DNA from: UBA2402 sp037139735
GTDB taxonomy: Bacteria; Planctomycetota; Phycisphaerae; Phycisphaerales; UBA1924
NCBI GenBank assembly: GCA_037139735.1
Contig: JBAXFU010000010.1
Span: 1 to 54,820, forward strand
Length of the DNA: 54,820 nucleotides
Direction of reading: 5' to 3'
Shown here: positions 1 through 7,665 of the stretch, piece by piece
Numbering within the stretch: position 1 is the stretch's first letter
Layout of the letters: the number at the start of each line of letters is the position of its first letter
Program-made: the position numbers and the translations under genes
The notes under the pieces: model-generated
The model's database searches: none
Seen by the model: only the letters and a program-made list of their open reading frames with translations
Told to the model about the DNA's origin: nothing

Positions 1-104
1 GGTCGATGCAAGGGCTCGAGCGAGCGGCATGGGCCATCGTACCGGCGGCATGCCCCTTTCATCGGCGGAACCCCGCTGATGCCGCCACCGTGGGCCCCGG
101 ACCG

Positions 105-110
105 TAAACT
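105..110 (+). promoter_or_regulatory. TAAACT -10-like box, leaderless start
   Basis: TAAACT ends 6 bases before the ATG at 117. There is no purine-rich Shine-Dalgarno site between them and no recognisable -35. If it works as a -10 element, the transcript starts at or next to the ATG. It belongs to the window-wide TANNNT set described in the findings. Confidence 0.5.
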
Positions 111-116
111 CCGCCC

Positions 117-1130
117 ATGGCAATCGCCCCTCGCGCCGCCACGCTCCTCCAGCGGCTTGGCCCCATCGTCGCCCTGCTCCTGCTGATCCTCGTGGCGTGG
201 CTCATCGACAAGGACGGGAAGTTCCTGACGCTTCGGAACTTCGAGAACATCCTCCGCCAGAACGCCGCCGTCGGCGTCATCGCGCTGGGCATGACCTTCG
301 TCATCATTCTGGGGGGCATCGACCTGTCGGTGGGCTCGATGGCCGCCCTGCTGGGAGGCGTTGGCATACTGGCGATGAACAAGGCGGCCGCTGCCGGGTG
401 GTCGGAATCGACCGCCATCCTCGCGGCCGTGGGCGTGATGCTCATCGGCGGCCCGCTGCTGGGCGCCTTCAACGGCCTGGTCATCACCAAAGGCCGCATC
501 ACCCCCTTCATCGCCACGCTGGGCACCATGGTCATCTTCCGGTCGCTGAGTCTGGTCTTCGTGGACGGGGGCGAGTACCGGTCCGAAGTCTCCGGATTCG
601 CCGAACTCGCCTCGCCCCGGTGGATGGGCGATTGGGCGCGACGCTTCACGGCCATCCTCTTCTTCGCCCTGGCCGTCGTGCTGGGCATCCTCCTCAAGCG
701 GACCTGGTTCGGCACGGCGGTGCACGCCGTGGGCGACAACGAGACGGCGGCGCGGTACGCGGGCATCAAGCTCGACCGCGTGCGGATCGCGACCTACGCC
801 CTGAGCGGCCTGACGTGCGCGATCGCCGCGTTCATCGTGTCGACCCGCATGAACTCGATCGCCAGCGCCCAGACGGGGCAGTTGTACGAACTCGACGCCA
901 TCGCCGCGGTGGTGGTGGGCGGGGCCTCGATGCGGGGCGGGCTGGGGAGCATCCTGGGCACGGTGGTGGGCGTGCTGATTTTGGGGGTGGTCAACAACAT
1001 GCTCAACATGATCTCCTCGAGCGACACGCTCAAGGCCTTGGGGCTCGAGGGCGTGAACATCGCCCACCTGCAGGGGCTGGTGAAGGGGGCGATCATCATC
1101 GCGGCGGTCTTCGTGCAGCGGAGTCGGTAG
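117..1130 (+). CDS. ribose/sugar-type ABC transporter permease (RbsC family)
   Basis: Inner-membrane permease of a carbohydrate ABC importer of the BPD_transp_2 family (RbsC, XylH, AraH). The 337-residue length is usual for the family. It is almost entirely hydrophobic segments with short loops. Family landmarks are GGIDLSVGS at about residues 66-74, the ITPFIATLGTM segment near 130, the cytoplasmic loop with DNETAARYAGI near 205, and VVGGASMRGGLGS near 265. The ATG at 117 is preceded by a TAAACT box, not a ribosome binding site. A matching sugar-binding protein lies at 3495-4496 on the other strand; the ATPase is not in the window and may lie to the left. The sugar cannot be told from sequence. 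Confidence 0.92.
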   Translation: MAIAPRAATLLQRLGPIVALLLLILVAWLIDKDGKFLTLRNFENILRQNAAVGVIALGMTFVIILGGIDLSVGSMAALLGGVGILAMNKAAAAGWSESTAILAAVGVMLIGGPLLGAFNGLVITKGRITPFIATLGTMVIFRSLSLVFVDGGEYRSEVSGFAELASPRWMGDWARRFTAILFFALAVVLGILLKRTWFGTAVHAVGDNETAARYAGIKLDRVRIATYALSGLTCAIAAFIVSTRMNSIASAQTGQLYELDAIAAVVVGGASMRGGLGSILGTVVGVLILGVVNNMLNMISSSDTLKALGLEGVNIAHLQGLVKGAIIIAAVFVQRSR

Positions 1131-1190
1131 TTCCCGGGCCATGCCGCGGGCCGACTCGCGTCGTCGCGGCGGATATGGTTGACACGTCCC

Positions 1191-2210
1191 ATGAAGCTCC
1201 CCGCCGACAAGGTCAGCTGCCTGAGGTCCTTCTACGAGGGGCGTCGCGTGTGCGTCACGGGTGGCGCGGGGTTCATCGGCGGCCATCTGTGCGACGCGCT
1301 GCTGTCGCTGGGCGCGACGATCCGCGTGATCGACGACCTTTCGAACTCGACGCTCGATCACCTGGCCGAGCTCATCGAGCTCGAACCGGACCGCGTGGGC
1401 TTCGTGCACGGCTCGATCCTCGAAGAAAGGGCGCTCGACGAGGCCGTCGAGGGGGCGGCGACGGTGTTTCATCTGGGCGCGATGGGGTCGGTGCCCCGCA
1501 GCGTCGAACAGCCGGGCCGCACCTGGGCGGTGAACGCCACCGGGACGCTCCGCGTGCTGGAGGCCGCCCGCCGCGCGGGGGTGGCGAGGGTCGTGGGCGC
1601 GTCAAGCTCGTCGATCTACGGCAACCAGCCCGAACTGCCCAAGCGGGAGACGCAACTGCCGCGGCCGCTGTCGCCGTATGCCGCCAGCAAGCTGGCGCTC
1701 GAGCACCTCTTCCTGTCGTATGCCTCCTGCTACGACCTGTCGACGGTGTCGCTGCGGTACTTCAACGTCTTTGGTCCTCGCCAGCGGGCCGACTCGCAGT
1801 ACGCGGCGGTGGTGCCGGCGTTCGCGAAGCGGCTGCTGGCCGGCGAGGCCCCGATCATCCACGGCGACGGCAGGCAGACCCGCGACTTCACGTTCGTCAC
1901 CAACGCGGTGCTCGCCACGCTCCTGGCCGGATCGACGACGACGAACCTCAGGGGGGAGGCCGTGAACGTGGCCAGCGGCGTGCAGGCCACGCTCCTCGAG
2001 GCCGCGTTGAAACTCGCCACGCTCTGCCACGCGCCGCCTCACCTGCAACCGACGTTCACGCCCGAACGCCCGGGCGACGTTCGCGATTCGGTGGCGGACA
2101 TCTCGTTGGCCCGGTCGCTCCTGGGCTATGAGCCGGTCTGCACCTTCGAGGAAGGACTGGCCGAGACGGTCGAGTGGAGTCGGCACGAGGCCGGCGCGGC
2201 CGGCGCCTGA
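1191..2210 (+). CDS. NAD-dependent epimerase/dehydratase (extended SDR, UDP-sugar type)
   Basis: A 339-residue extended short-chain dehydrogenase of the kind that epimerises or dehydrates nucleotide sugars (GalE/WbpP-like). The Rossmann motif TGGAGFIGG is at residues 23-31. A catalytic Ser lies in GASSSSIYG (about 140) and the Tyr/Lys pair in SPYAASK (about 165). The segment LRYFNVFGPRQ is typical of UDP-glucose/UDP-GlcNAc 4-epimerases. I chose the ATG at 1191; an in-frame TTG at 1179 would add four residues. A TATGGT box lies at 1174-1179. The stop is 8 bases before the dipeptidase start, so the two are probably co-transcribed. Probable role: supplying sugars for surface polysaccharide. Exact substrate unknown. 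Confidence 0.88.
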   Translation: MKLPADKVSCLRSFYEGRRVCVTGGAGFIGGHLCDALLSLGATIRVIDDLSNSTLDHLAELIELEPDRVGFVHGSILEERALDEAVEGAATVFHLGAMGSVPRSVEQPGRTWAVNATGTLRVLEAARRAGVARVVGASSSSIYGNQPELPKRETQLPRPLSPYAASKLALEHLFLSYASCYDLSTVSLRYFNVFGPRQRADSQYAAVVPAFAKRLLAGEAPIIHGDGRQTRDFTFVTNAVLATLLAGSTTTNLRGEAVNVASGVQATLLEAALKLATLCHAPPHLQPTFTPERPGDVRDSVADISLARSLLGYEPVCTFEEGLAETVEWSRHEAGAAGA

Positions 2211-2218
2211 GTTCACCC

Positions 2219-3265
2219 ATGCCCACCCCGATGCCCGAGTGGTTCGATTCGCACCTCGACCTGGCGTGCCTGGCCCGACTCGGTCGCGACATGGTCGCGG
2301 ACGATCCGGCCCGCTGCGACAAGCCATGGCCGCCGTGCGCCGTCACGCTGCCGTCGCTCGCGGCCGGTCGCGTGCGGTGGTGCCTGGCCACGATCTTCAC
2401 CGAGGCCGACGGCACCGACGCCGTGGGCTATCCGGCGGGCAACGCCTCCGCCGCGGCGTCGCGCGGACGCGAACAACTCGACGTCTACCGCGACTGGACC
2501 GACCGCGGGCTGATCCGCCCGTGGAACGCGAGCGCCGACGCGCCCGGCGGCCATGACGCTCCCGACGCTCCTCTTCACGCGGGGCTGCTCGTGGAAGGGG
2601 CCGACCCCATCGCCGAACCATCCGAGTTGTCGTGGTGGGTGCAGCAGGGCGTGGTGGCCGTGGGGTTGGCATGGGCCAAGTCGTCGCGGTACGCGGGCGG
2701 CAACACGACCGACGATCCGCTGACGCCCCTGGGCGAGGCGATGGTCCGCGAGATGGACCGTCTGGGCGTGGTGCACGACCTTTCGCACCTGAGCGACCGC
2801 TCGCTGGCGCGGCTGCTCGAGTTGACGGACCGGCCGGTGATCGCCTCGCACAGCAACTGCCGCGCGCTCATCGACGTCGATGGCGAGGTGCGTCAGCGTC
2901 ACCTGACGGACGCGACGATCCGCGAGATCGCCCGCCGCGGGGGCGTGATCGGCGTCAACGTCTTCTCGCCCTTCATCCTTCCCGGCGCGATCCGCACGCG
3001 AAGGGCCACGCTCGCCGAATGGGCGGCCCACGTCGATCGCATCTGCGACCTGCAGGGCACGCGGGCGTGCGTGGGGCTGGGGACGGACATGGACGGCGGC
3101 TTCAGCGCGGCGATGATGCCCGAGGGCGTCGACCTGCCGCGCGATCTCGTGCGACTGGCCGAGACGCTGCACGCGCGAGGGTGGTCGGACCGGGAGGTCG
3201 CGGGGTTCCGCGCCGGCAACTGGCTGGAGTTCTGGCGGCGCCACCTGCCTGCGCCGACGCCCTGA
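2219..3265 (+). CDS. membrane dipeptidase family protein (peptidase M19)
   Basis: Zinc dipeptidase of the renal/membrane dipeptidase family M19, 348 residues. Metal-binding landmarks in order are FDSHLDLA near the N-terminus (the HxD pair), VHDLSHLSD in the middle, IASHSNCRAL, and GLGTDMDGG near the C-terminus (the conserved Asp region). The typical phrase HLTDATIREIARRGGVIGV is present. I see no signal peptide, so the protein is probably cytoplasmic despite the family name. The ATG at 2219 is 8 bases after the epimerase stop, which suggests an operon. It probably hydrolyses dipeptides, perhaps from peptidoglycan turnover. The substrate is inferred from the family only. Confidence 0.85.
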   Translation: MPTPMPEWFDSHLDLACLARLGRDMVADDPARCDKPWPPCAVTLPSLAAGRVRWCLATIFTEADGTDAVGYPAGNASAAASRGREQLDVYRDWTDRGLIRPWNASADAPGGHDAPDAPLHAGLLVEGADPIAEPSELSWWVQQGVVAVGLAWAKSSRYAGGNTTDDPLTPLGEAMVREMDRLGVVHDLSHLSDRSLARLLELTDRPVIASHSNCRALIDVDGEVRQRHLTDATIREIARRGGVIGVNVFSPFILPGAIRTRRATLAEWAAHVDRICDLQGTRACVGLGTDMDGGFSAAMMPEGVDLPRDLVRLAETLHARGWSDREVAGFRAGNWLEFWRRHLPAPTP

Positions 3266-3346
3266 GTTCGCGGCTCAACTCCGCCGGGCCGACGACCTCC
3301 ACGCCTGCTCCCGGCGAGCAACTCGCCTCGCCCCGACACGCGACCA

Positions 3347-3399
3347 GCGATCGCGCGAGCCCTTGCGATCGCGCGAGCCCTTGCGATCGCGCGAGCCTT
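3347..3399. repeat. three tandem 18-bp units beginning with GCGATCGC
   Basis: Three head-to-tail copies at 3347-3364, 3365-3382 and 3383-3399. The first two are identical and the third lacks one C. Each unit starts with the 8-bp palindrome GCGATCGC and continues GCGAGCCCTT. The array lies in the spacer between two convergent genes, just upstream of a hairpin at 3421-3445. Confidence 0.9.
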
Positions 3400-3420
3400 G
3401 GATCCTTCCTCGCCTGTTGG

Positions 3421-3445
3421 AACCCCCGCTCGAGCCGAGGGGGTT
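3421..3445. terminator. possible bidirectional terminator hairpin
   Basis: AACCCCC at 3421-3427 pairs with GGGGGTT at 3439-3445, with an inner TCG/CGA pairing. It lies between the convergent stops of the dipeptidase (3265) and the sugar-binding protein (3495). There is no long T run on either side, so this is only a candidate. Confidence 0.4.
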
Positions 3446-3494
3446 GACCTCGCATGATGTTGACGGCTCACGCGTCGAGCGCGTCGAGCCCTGT

Positions 3495-4496
3495 TCAGTA
3501 CACGGCATCCGGGAAGTAGTAGTTCTTCGCGTTGTCCTTGGTGATGAGCTCGACGTCGATCATGAGGTGACGCGGCATGAACTCCATCACCTGATCCTTC
3601 TTCCCGTCTCGCAGCGCGCCGTGCGCGAGGTGGATGCCGGTGGCGATCATGCTGGGCGAATAGGTGATGTTGGCGGGAACAAGCTCGCTGCCGTCCATGA
3701 CCATCTTCACGACTTCCTTCATGCCCGCGCCGGGGAAGATCCACATCTCCTTCTCGCGGCCGGCCTCCTTGATGGCCTGCATCGCGCCCAGGGCCATGTC
3801 GTCGTCGGAGGCCCACACGCAGTCGATCTTCGAGAACTTGGTCAGCATGTTCTCCGTGACCTCGAGGGCCTTCTGGCGGCTCCACATCGCGGGCTGCTGC
3901 GCGAGGACCTTGATGCCCGGATTGGCCTTGAAGACCTCCATCGCCGCGTTGACGCGGTCGCTGTCGACCGTGCACGGGATGCCCGAGAGGATCACGACGT
4001 TGCCCTTGCCGCCGAGCTTGTCGACGATGTACTGCGCGCTCTTGCGACCGAAGGCCTTGTTGTCGCCCTCGAGGAAGATGTCGGCGACGGGCTGGGTGAA
4101 GCCGCGGTCGACGTTGACGATGAAGATGCCCTTGTCCTTGGCCTTCTTGGCGACGGGGGTCAGCGGCGCGGACTCGGTGGCGAGGATGACCAGTCCGTCG
4201 ATGCCCTTGACCATCATGTCCTCGACGTCGGCGATCTGCTTCTCGGGGGTCGCCGCGGTGGTGTAGACCCAGTCGACCTCGGGGTGCATCGCCATGGCGC
4301 GACGGGCCCACCAGCCGATGCCCGCCGTCCAGCCGTGGTCGGCCGCGGGAACGCTGACGCCGATGCGGAGCTTGGGGGCCTTGGTCGCGGCGGGCGCGGG
4401 GGCCGGGGCGGCCTCTGGAACGCTCCCGGCGACGTTGACGAGGGTTGCTGCCGAAACCGTGAACGCCGCCATGCCGACAAGCCAGGCCTTGATCAT
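3495..4496 (-). CDS. sugar ABC transporter substrate-binding protein (RbsB type)
   Basis: Periplasmic binding protein of the Peripla_BP_4 class, 333 residues. The start at 4496 gives a Sec signal peptide (IKAWLVGMAAFTVSA then VNVAGSVPEA) with no lipobox Cys, so a soluble periplasmic protein is expected. An Ala/Pro-rich stretch follows, and the mature domain starts near LRIGVSVPAADHGWTAG. Family features include the KQIADVEDMM helix, a GIDGLVILATE strand, VNVDRGF, and SDDDMALGAMQAI near the C-terminal lobe. It is convergent with the epimerase/dipeptidase pair. The permease at 117 is the obvious partner, although they are not in one operon. A TACTTT box about 70 bases upstream (minus strand, near 4565) may be its -10. 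Confidence 0.9.
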   Translation of the reverse strand: MIKAWLVGMAAFTVSAATLVNVAGSVPEAAPAPAPAATKAPKLRIGVSVPAADHGWTAGIGWWARRAMAMHPEVDWVYTTAATPEKQIADVEDMMVKGIDGLVILATESAPLTPVAKKAKDKGIFIVNVDRGFTQPVADIFLEGDNKAFGRKSAQYIVDKLGGKGNVVILSGIPCTVDSDRVNAAMEVFKANPGIKVLAQQPAMWSRQKALEVTENMLTKFSKIDCVWASDDDMALGAMQAIKEAGREKEMWIFPGAGMKEVVKMVMDGSELVPANITYSPSMIATGIHLAHGALRDGKKDQVMEFMPRHLMIDVELITKDNAKNYYFPDAVY

Positions 4497-4586
4497 CGCT
4501 GAGTGCTCCGCGAGGGGTGACACCAAAGGCCCCGCCGGCCACGCCGACGCGGGCATGCGGAAAAGTAGCACCCGCCGCGCCGCCCA

Positions 4587-4592
4587 TACCTT
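4587..4592 (+). promoter_or_regulatory. TACCTT -10-like box, near-leaderless start
   Basis: TACCTT ends 8 bases before the ATG at 4601. No Shine-Dalgarno site is visible. It belongs to the TANNNT set. Confidence 0.4.
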
Positions 4593-4600
4593 TGGACTTC

Positions 4601-6910
4601 ATGCCCAACCGCCTCGCTTCGCAGGCCAGCCCCTACCTCCTCCAGCACGCCTCCAACCCCGTGGACTGGTGGCCGTGGGGCCCCGAGGCCTTCGCCGAGG
4701 CCCGCCGTCGCGACGTGCCCATCTTTCTCTCGATCGGCTACTCCACCTGCTACTGGTGCCACGTCATGGAGCGAGAGTCCTTCGAGCATGAAGGCATCGC
4801 CGAGCTCCTCAACCGCGACTTTCTTCCCGTCAAGGTCGATCGCGAGGAACGCCCCGACCTCGACGAGATCTACATGGCCGCCACCGTCACCATGACCGGC
4901 CACGGCGGGTGGCCCATGAACGTCTTCCTCGAACCCCACGCGCTCAAGCCCTTTTACTGCGGCACCTACTTCCCCGCCGAGGAACGCCCCCACTACGGCC
5001 GCCCCTCCTTCCCGCAACTCCTCGACGCCATGCGCATGGCGTGGCTCACGCAGCGTCAAGGCGTGATCGAGCAGGCCGAGCAGGTCGCCGCGGCCGTCGC
5101 CGAACACCTCGCCGCGAGGCACGCCCCCGTCCGCATCGGCCACACGCAGGTCGCCGACGCCCTCTCGGGCCTCACCCGCTCCTTCGACCAGCTCCGCGGC
5201 GGCTTCGGCGCGGCTCCCAAGTTTCCCCAGCCCTCCAACCTCGACTTCCTGCTCGAGGTCCTCGAGGTCGCCACCGAACCCGCCACCGCCGACCCCGTTC
5301 GCCACATCATCGCCTCGACCCTCTCGGCCATGATGAGCGGCGGCCTTTTCGACCAGGTCGGCGGCGGCTTCCACCGCTACAGCGTCGACGCGTCGTGGAC
5401 CGTGCCCCACTTCGAGAAGATGCTGTACGACAACGCGATGCTCGCGGCCACCTACGCGAGGGCCGCCCGAGATCTCGAAGACCCCGCCTTCGCCCGCATC
5501 GCCCACCGCACCATCGACGCGATGCTCCGCGACCTGCGCGACCCTTCCGGCCTCTTCCGCTCCGCCATCGACGCCGAAGTCGATCGCCGCGAAGGGCTCA
5601 ACTACCTCTGGACGCCCGAGCAGGTGCGGCAGGCCCTGAGCCCCGACGACGCGGCGCTCGCCATCCGCCTCTACGGCCTCGACCAACCAGCCAACTTCCA
5701 AGACCCGCACCATCCACCCGCGAGCGAGGCCGATCGCACCTGGGTGCTCCGCCTTGCGGACCGCCCCGAACGGCTGGCCGCGGCGGAAGGGCTCGAGCCC
5801 GATGCCCTGCTCGCCCGACTTGATCGCATCAACGATGTCCTGCTGGCCGTTCGCCTGCAGCGAAAGCAGCCGCACCTCGACGACAAGTGCATCGCCGCGT
5901 GGAACGGCCTCGCGATCCGCGGCATGGCCATCGCCGGGTCGATCTTGCAGCGGGGCGACGCCGTCGACGCGGCCCGCGCGGCGGGGGACGCCGCGTGGCA
6001 GCACCTCGTGCGCAACCAGACGCTGCACCGATCCGTGCGCCACGACCGCCTGGGCCCCCCGGGCGTGCTGGAAGACTACGCGTTGCTGGCGCAAGGCCTG
6101 GTGGCGGTGCATCGCGCCACGGGCGACACCGTGCCCTTGGAGCGGGCCGAGACGCTGATGGGGTGGCTCTCCTCGCGGTTCGTCGACGTCGACGGTCTGG
6201 TGCACGACACCGAGTCGCACGCCTCCGACCTCTTCGTGCGGGCCACCGCGACCCATGACGGGGCCGTTCCCAGCGGATTCTCCTCGTACCTGCACGCCCG
6301 GATCGACCTGCACGACGCCACCGGCAGCGTGGCCCACCTTGACGAGTGCGCCCGGTCGCTGGCGGCGCACTCTGCCGCCATCGACCGTTCGCCCTTGGGC
6401 ACGATCAACGCCGTCTCGGCCCTGCTGCGGCTGCTGGTCCGGTCGGAGCAGCTCCCCGAGCCCCTTGCCGCGGCTCCGGAGCCGGCCCGGGCGGGCCACG
6501 GGCGGCGAAAGGCCTCGGAGGTGGACCCGGTGGAGGTGCTGGCCGCCGCGGAGCGGGTGACGCTCACGGCCGAGCAGCCTCACGCGTCGTTCACGGTGCG
6601 TCTGCAGATCGCGGCGGGGTGGCACATCGCCGCGGCGTCGGCCGAGCACCATCCGCTGCGACTCTCGATCGTGAACGGCTCGGGCGTGCACGTGTACGCC
6701 GACTACCCCGCACCGGCGAAGACGCTCGAGGTCGACGGCACGGAGGTGCCGGTGTGCACGGGCACGCTGGACATCCCGGTGGTGCTGGAGCGCGACGCGA
6801 CGATGCCGCGGCAGGGCCAGCCGCTGATCGCCCTGAGCTATCTTGCCTGCAGCCAGACGGAGTGTCTGGAGCCGACGATGGTGGAACTGGACATCGCCAT
6901 CGACGTCTGA
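4601..6910 (+). CDS. DUF255 thioredoxin-domain protein (SPATA20/YyaL family) with C-terminal DsbD-like domain
   Basis: A 769-residue protein with three parts. Residues 1-160 are the DUF255 thioredoxin fold: SQASPYLLQHASNPVDWW, the redox motif C50-Y-W-C53 followed by HVMERESF, then GHGGWPMNVFL and CGTYFP. Residues about 170-630 form the alpha-helical barrel domain usual in this family (GGFGAAPKFPQPSNLDFLL, VGGGFHRYSVD, PHFEKMLYDNA, DDKCIAAWNGLAIRGMA). Residues about 650-769 look like the N-terminal periplasmic domain of DsbD: a GWHI segment, YPAPAKTLEVDG, and YLACSQTECLEP with two Cys about five residues apart. The ordinary family lacks this last part. No signal peptide is seen. The family's reaction is not settled; the fusion suggests a thiol-redox role (inference). 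Confidence 0.88.
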   Translation: MPNRLASQASPYLLQHASNPVDWWPWGPEAFAEARRRDVPIFLSIGYSTCYWCHVMERESFEHEGIAELLNRDFLPVKVDREERPDLDEIYMAATVTMTGHGGWPMNVFLEPHALKPFYCGTYFPAEERPHYGRPSFPQLLDAMRMAWLTQRQGVIEQAEQVAAAVAEHLAARHAPVRIGHTQVADALSGLTRSFDQLRGGFGAAPKFPQPSNLDFLLEVLEVATEPATADPVRHIIASTLSAMMSGGLFDQVGGGFHRYSVDASWTVPHFEKMLYDNAMLAATYARAARDLEDPAFARIAHRTIDAMLRDLRDPSGLFRSAIDAEVDRREGLNYLWTPEQVRQALSPDDAALAIRLYGLDQPANFQDPHHPPASEADRTWVLRLADRPERLAAAEGLEPDALLARLDRINDVLLAVRLQRKQPHLDDKCIAAWNGLAIRGMAIAGSILQRGDAVDAARAAGDAAWQHLVRNQTLHRSVRHDRLGPPGVLEDYALLAQGLVAVHRATGDTVPLERAETLMGWLSSRFVDVDGLVHDTESHASDLFVRATATHDGAVPSGFSSYLHARIDLHDATGSVAHLDECARSLAAHSAAIDRSPLGTINAVSALLRLLVRSEQLPEPLAAAPEPARAGHGRRKASEVDPVEVLAAAERVTLTAEQPHASFTVRLQIAAGWHIAAASAEHHPLRLSIVNGSGVHVYADYPAPAKTLEVDGTEVPVCTGTLDIPVVLERDATMPRQGQPLIALSYLACSQTECLEPTMVELDIAIDV

Positions 6911-6967
6911 CGCTCTTCCGGGGCTTCGGAAGGTCCGCGGCCCTTGCAACGCACCGAAACATCCCCC

Positions 6968-6973
6968 TATCAT
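6968..6973 (+). promoter_or_regulatory. TATCAT -10 box with TTGCAA -35, leaderless start
   Basis: TATCAT ends 5 bases before the ATG at 6979. A TTGCAA hexamer (6944-6949) sits 18 bases upstream, giving a reasonable sigma-70 type promoter whose start point would be at the ATG itself. This is the clearest leaderless candidate, because both promoter elements are visible. Confidence 0.6.
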
Positions 6974-6978
6974 CCACC

Positions 6979-7653
6979 ATGAAGCTTCCCTCACGCCTTG
7001 CGAACTTCGCACGCTCCCACTCCCTGGCTCTCGCGACGGTCGCGGGCGCGGCGATCATCGCGACGGGCTCCTTCCGCTCCGACGCCAAGCCAGGCAACGC
7101 GGCGGCCGTCGTCGCCCCGACGCCCGCCAACGTGGGCTTGGTCGACTTGGCCAAGCTCATGAACAACCTGCAGGAGCTCAAGGACCGCAACGACCTCACG
7201 ATGGGCAAGGGCAAGCAGCTCCAGGACAAGCTCGGCGAGATCAGCACCCAGCTCAAGGCCATCGACGCCGAGCTCAAGGACGTGATCCCCAAGGACGACA
7301 AGACTCGCCGCATCGAGAAGGTGGCGCAGAAGTTCGAGCTCGAGGCCACCTTCGAGGCCCGCGGCAAGAGCTATCAGCGCATCATCGACCTTGATCACGG
7401 CGACATCCTCAACGACCTGTACCCCAAGGCCATCGCCGCCATCGACGCCTTCGCCAAGAAGGAGGGCTTCGACCTGGTGCTGCTCGACGACCGGCCGATC
7501 CAGATGCCCGACACCGGCACGGTGAAGGACTACAACGACGTGATCCAGCGCAAGCGGATTCTCTTCGCTCGCGATGGAATGGACATCACCGACCAGCTCA
7601 TCACGGTGATGAACAACGCCTACGCCGCGTCGCTCAAGAAGTCGAAGCCCTGA
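6979..7653 (+). CDS. OmpH/Skp family periplasmic chaperone-like protein
   Basis: A 224-residue protein with an N-terminal hydrophobic segment (about residues 14-31, LALATVAGAAIIATGS) that should act as a signal peptide or anchor. A mature OmpH/Skp-like part follows: VGLVDLAKLMNNLQELKD at its start, a long charged helix region (about 65-130) and a C-terminal segment GFDLVLLDDRPIQ. Skp binds unfolded outer-membrane proteins in the periplasm. The next gene is lpxD, 12 bases away, the same order as in many Gram-negative bacteria (skp-lpxD). The assignment rests on this order, the layout and the VDL start; the family is poorly conserved. Confidence 0.82.
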   Translation: MKLPSRLANFARSHSLALATVAGAAIIATGSFRSDAKPGNAAAVVAPTPANVGLVDLAKLMNNLQELKDRNDLTMGKGKQLQDKLGEISTQLKAIDAELKDVIPKDDKTRRIEKVAQKFELEATFEARGKSYQRIIDLDHGDILNDLYPKAIAAIDAFAKKEGFDLVLLDDRPIQMPDTGTVKDYNDVIQRKRILFARDGMDITDQLITVMNNAYAASLKKSKP

Positions 7654-7665
7654 GAGGTCCGCCAC

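Noticed and set aside
1..116. End of a gene entering the window from the left
   Set aside because: Frames 2 and 3 stop near 79 and 107, but the short peptides do not resemble the expected sugar ABC ATPase end, so I cannot support a partial gene.
4493..7012. An 839-codon minus-strand open frame opposite the DUF255 gene
   Set aside because: Shadow frame: composition is Gly/Arg/Val-rich and the plus-strand gene has clear CxxC and family motifs.
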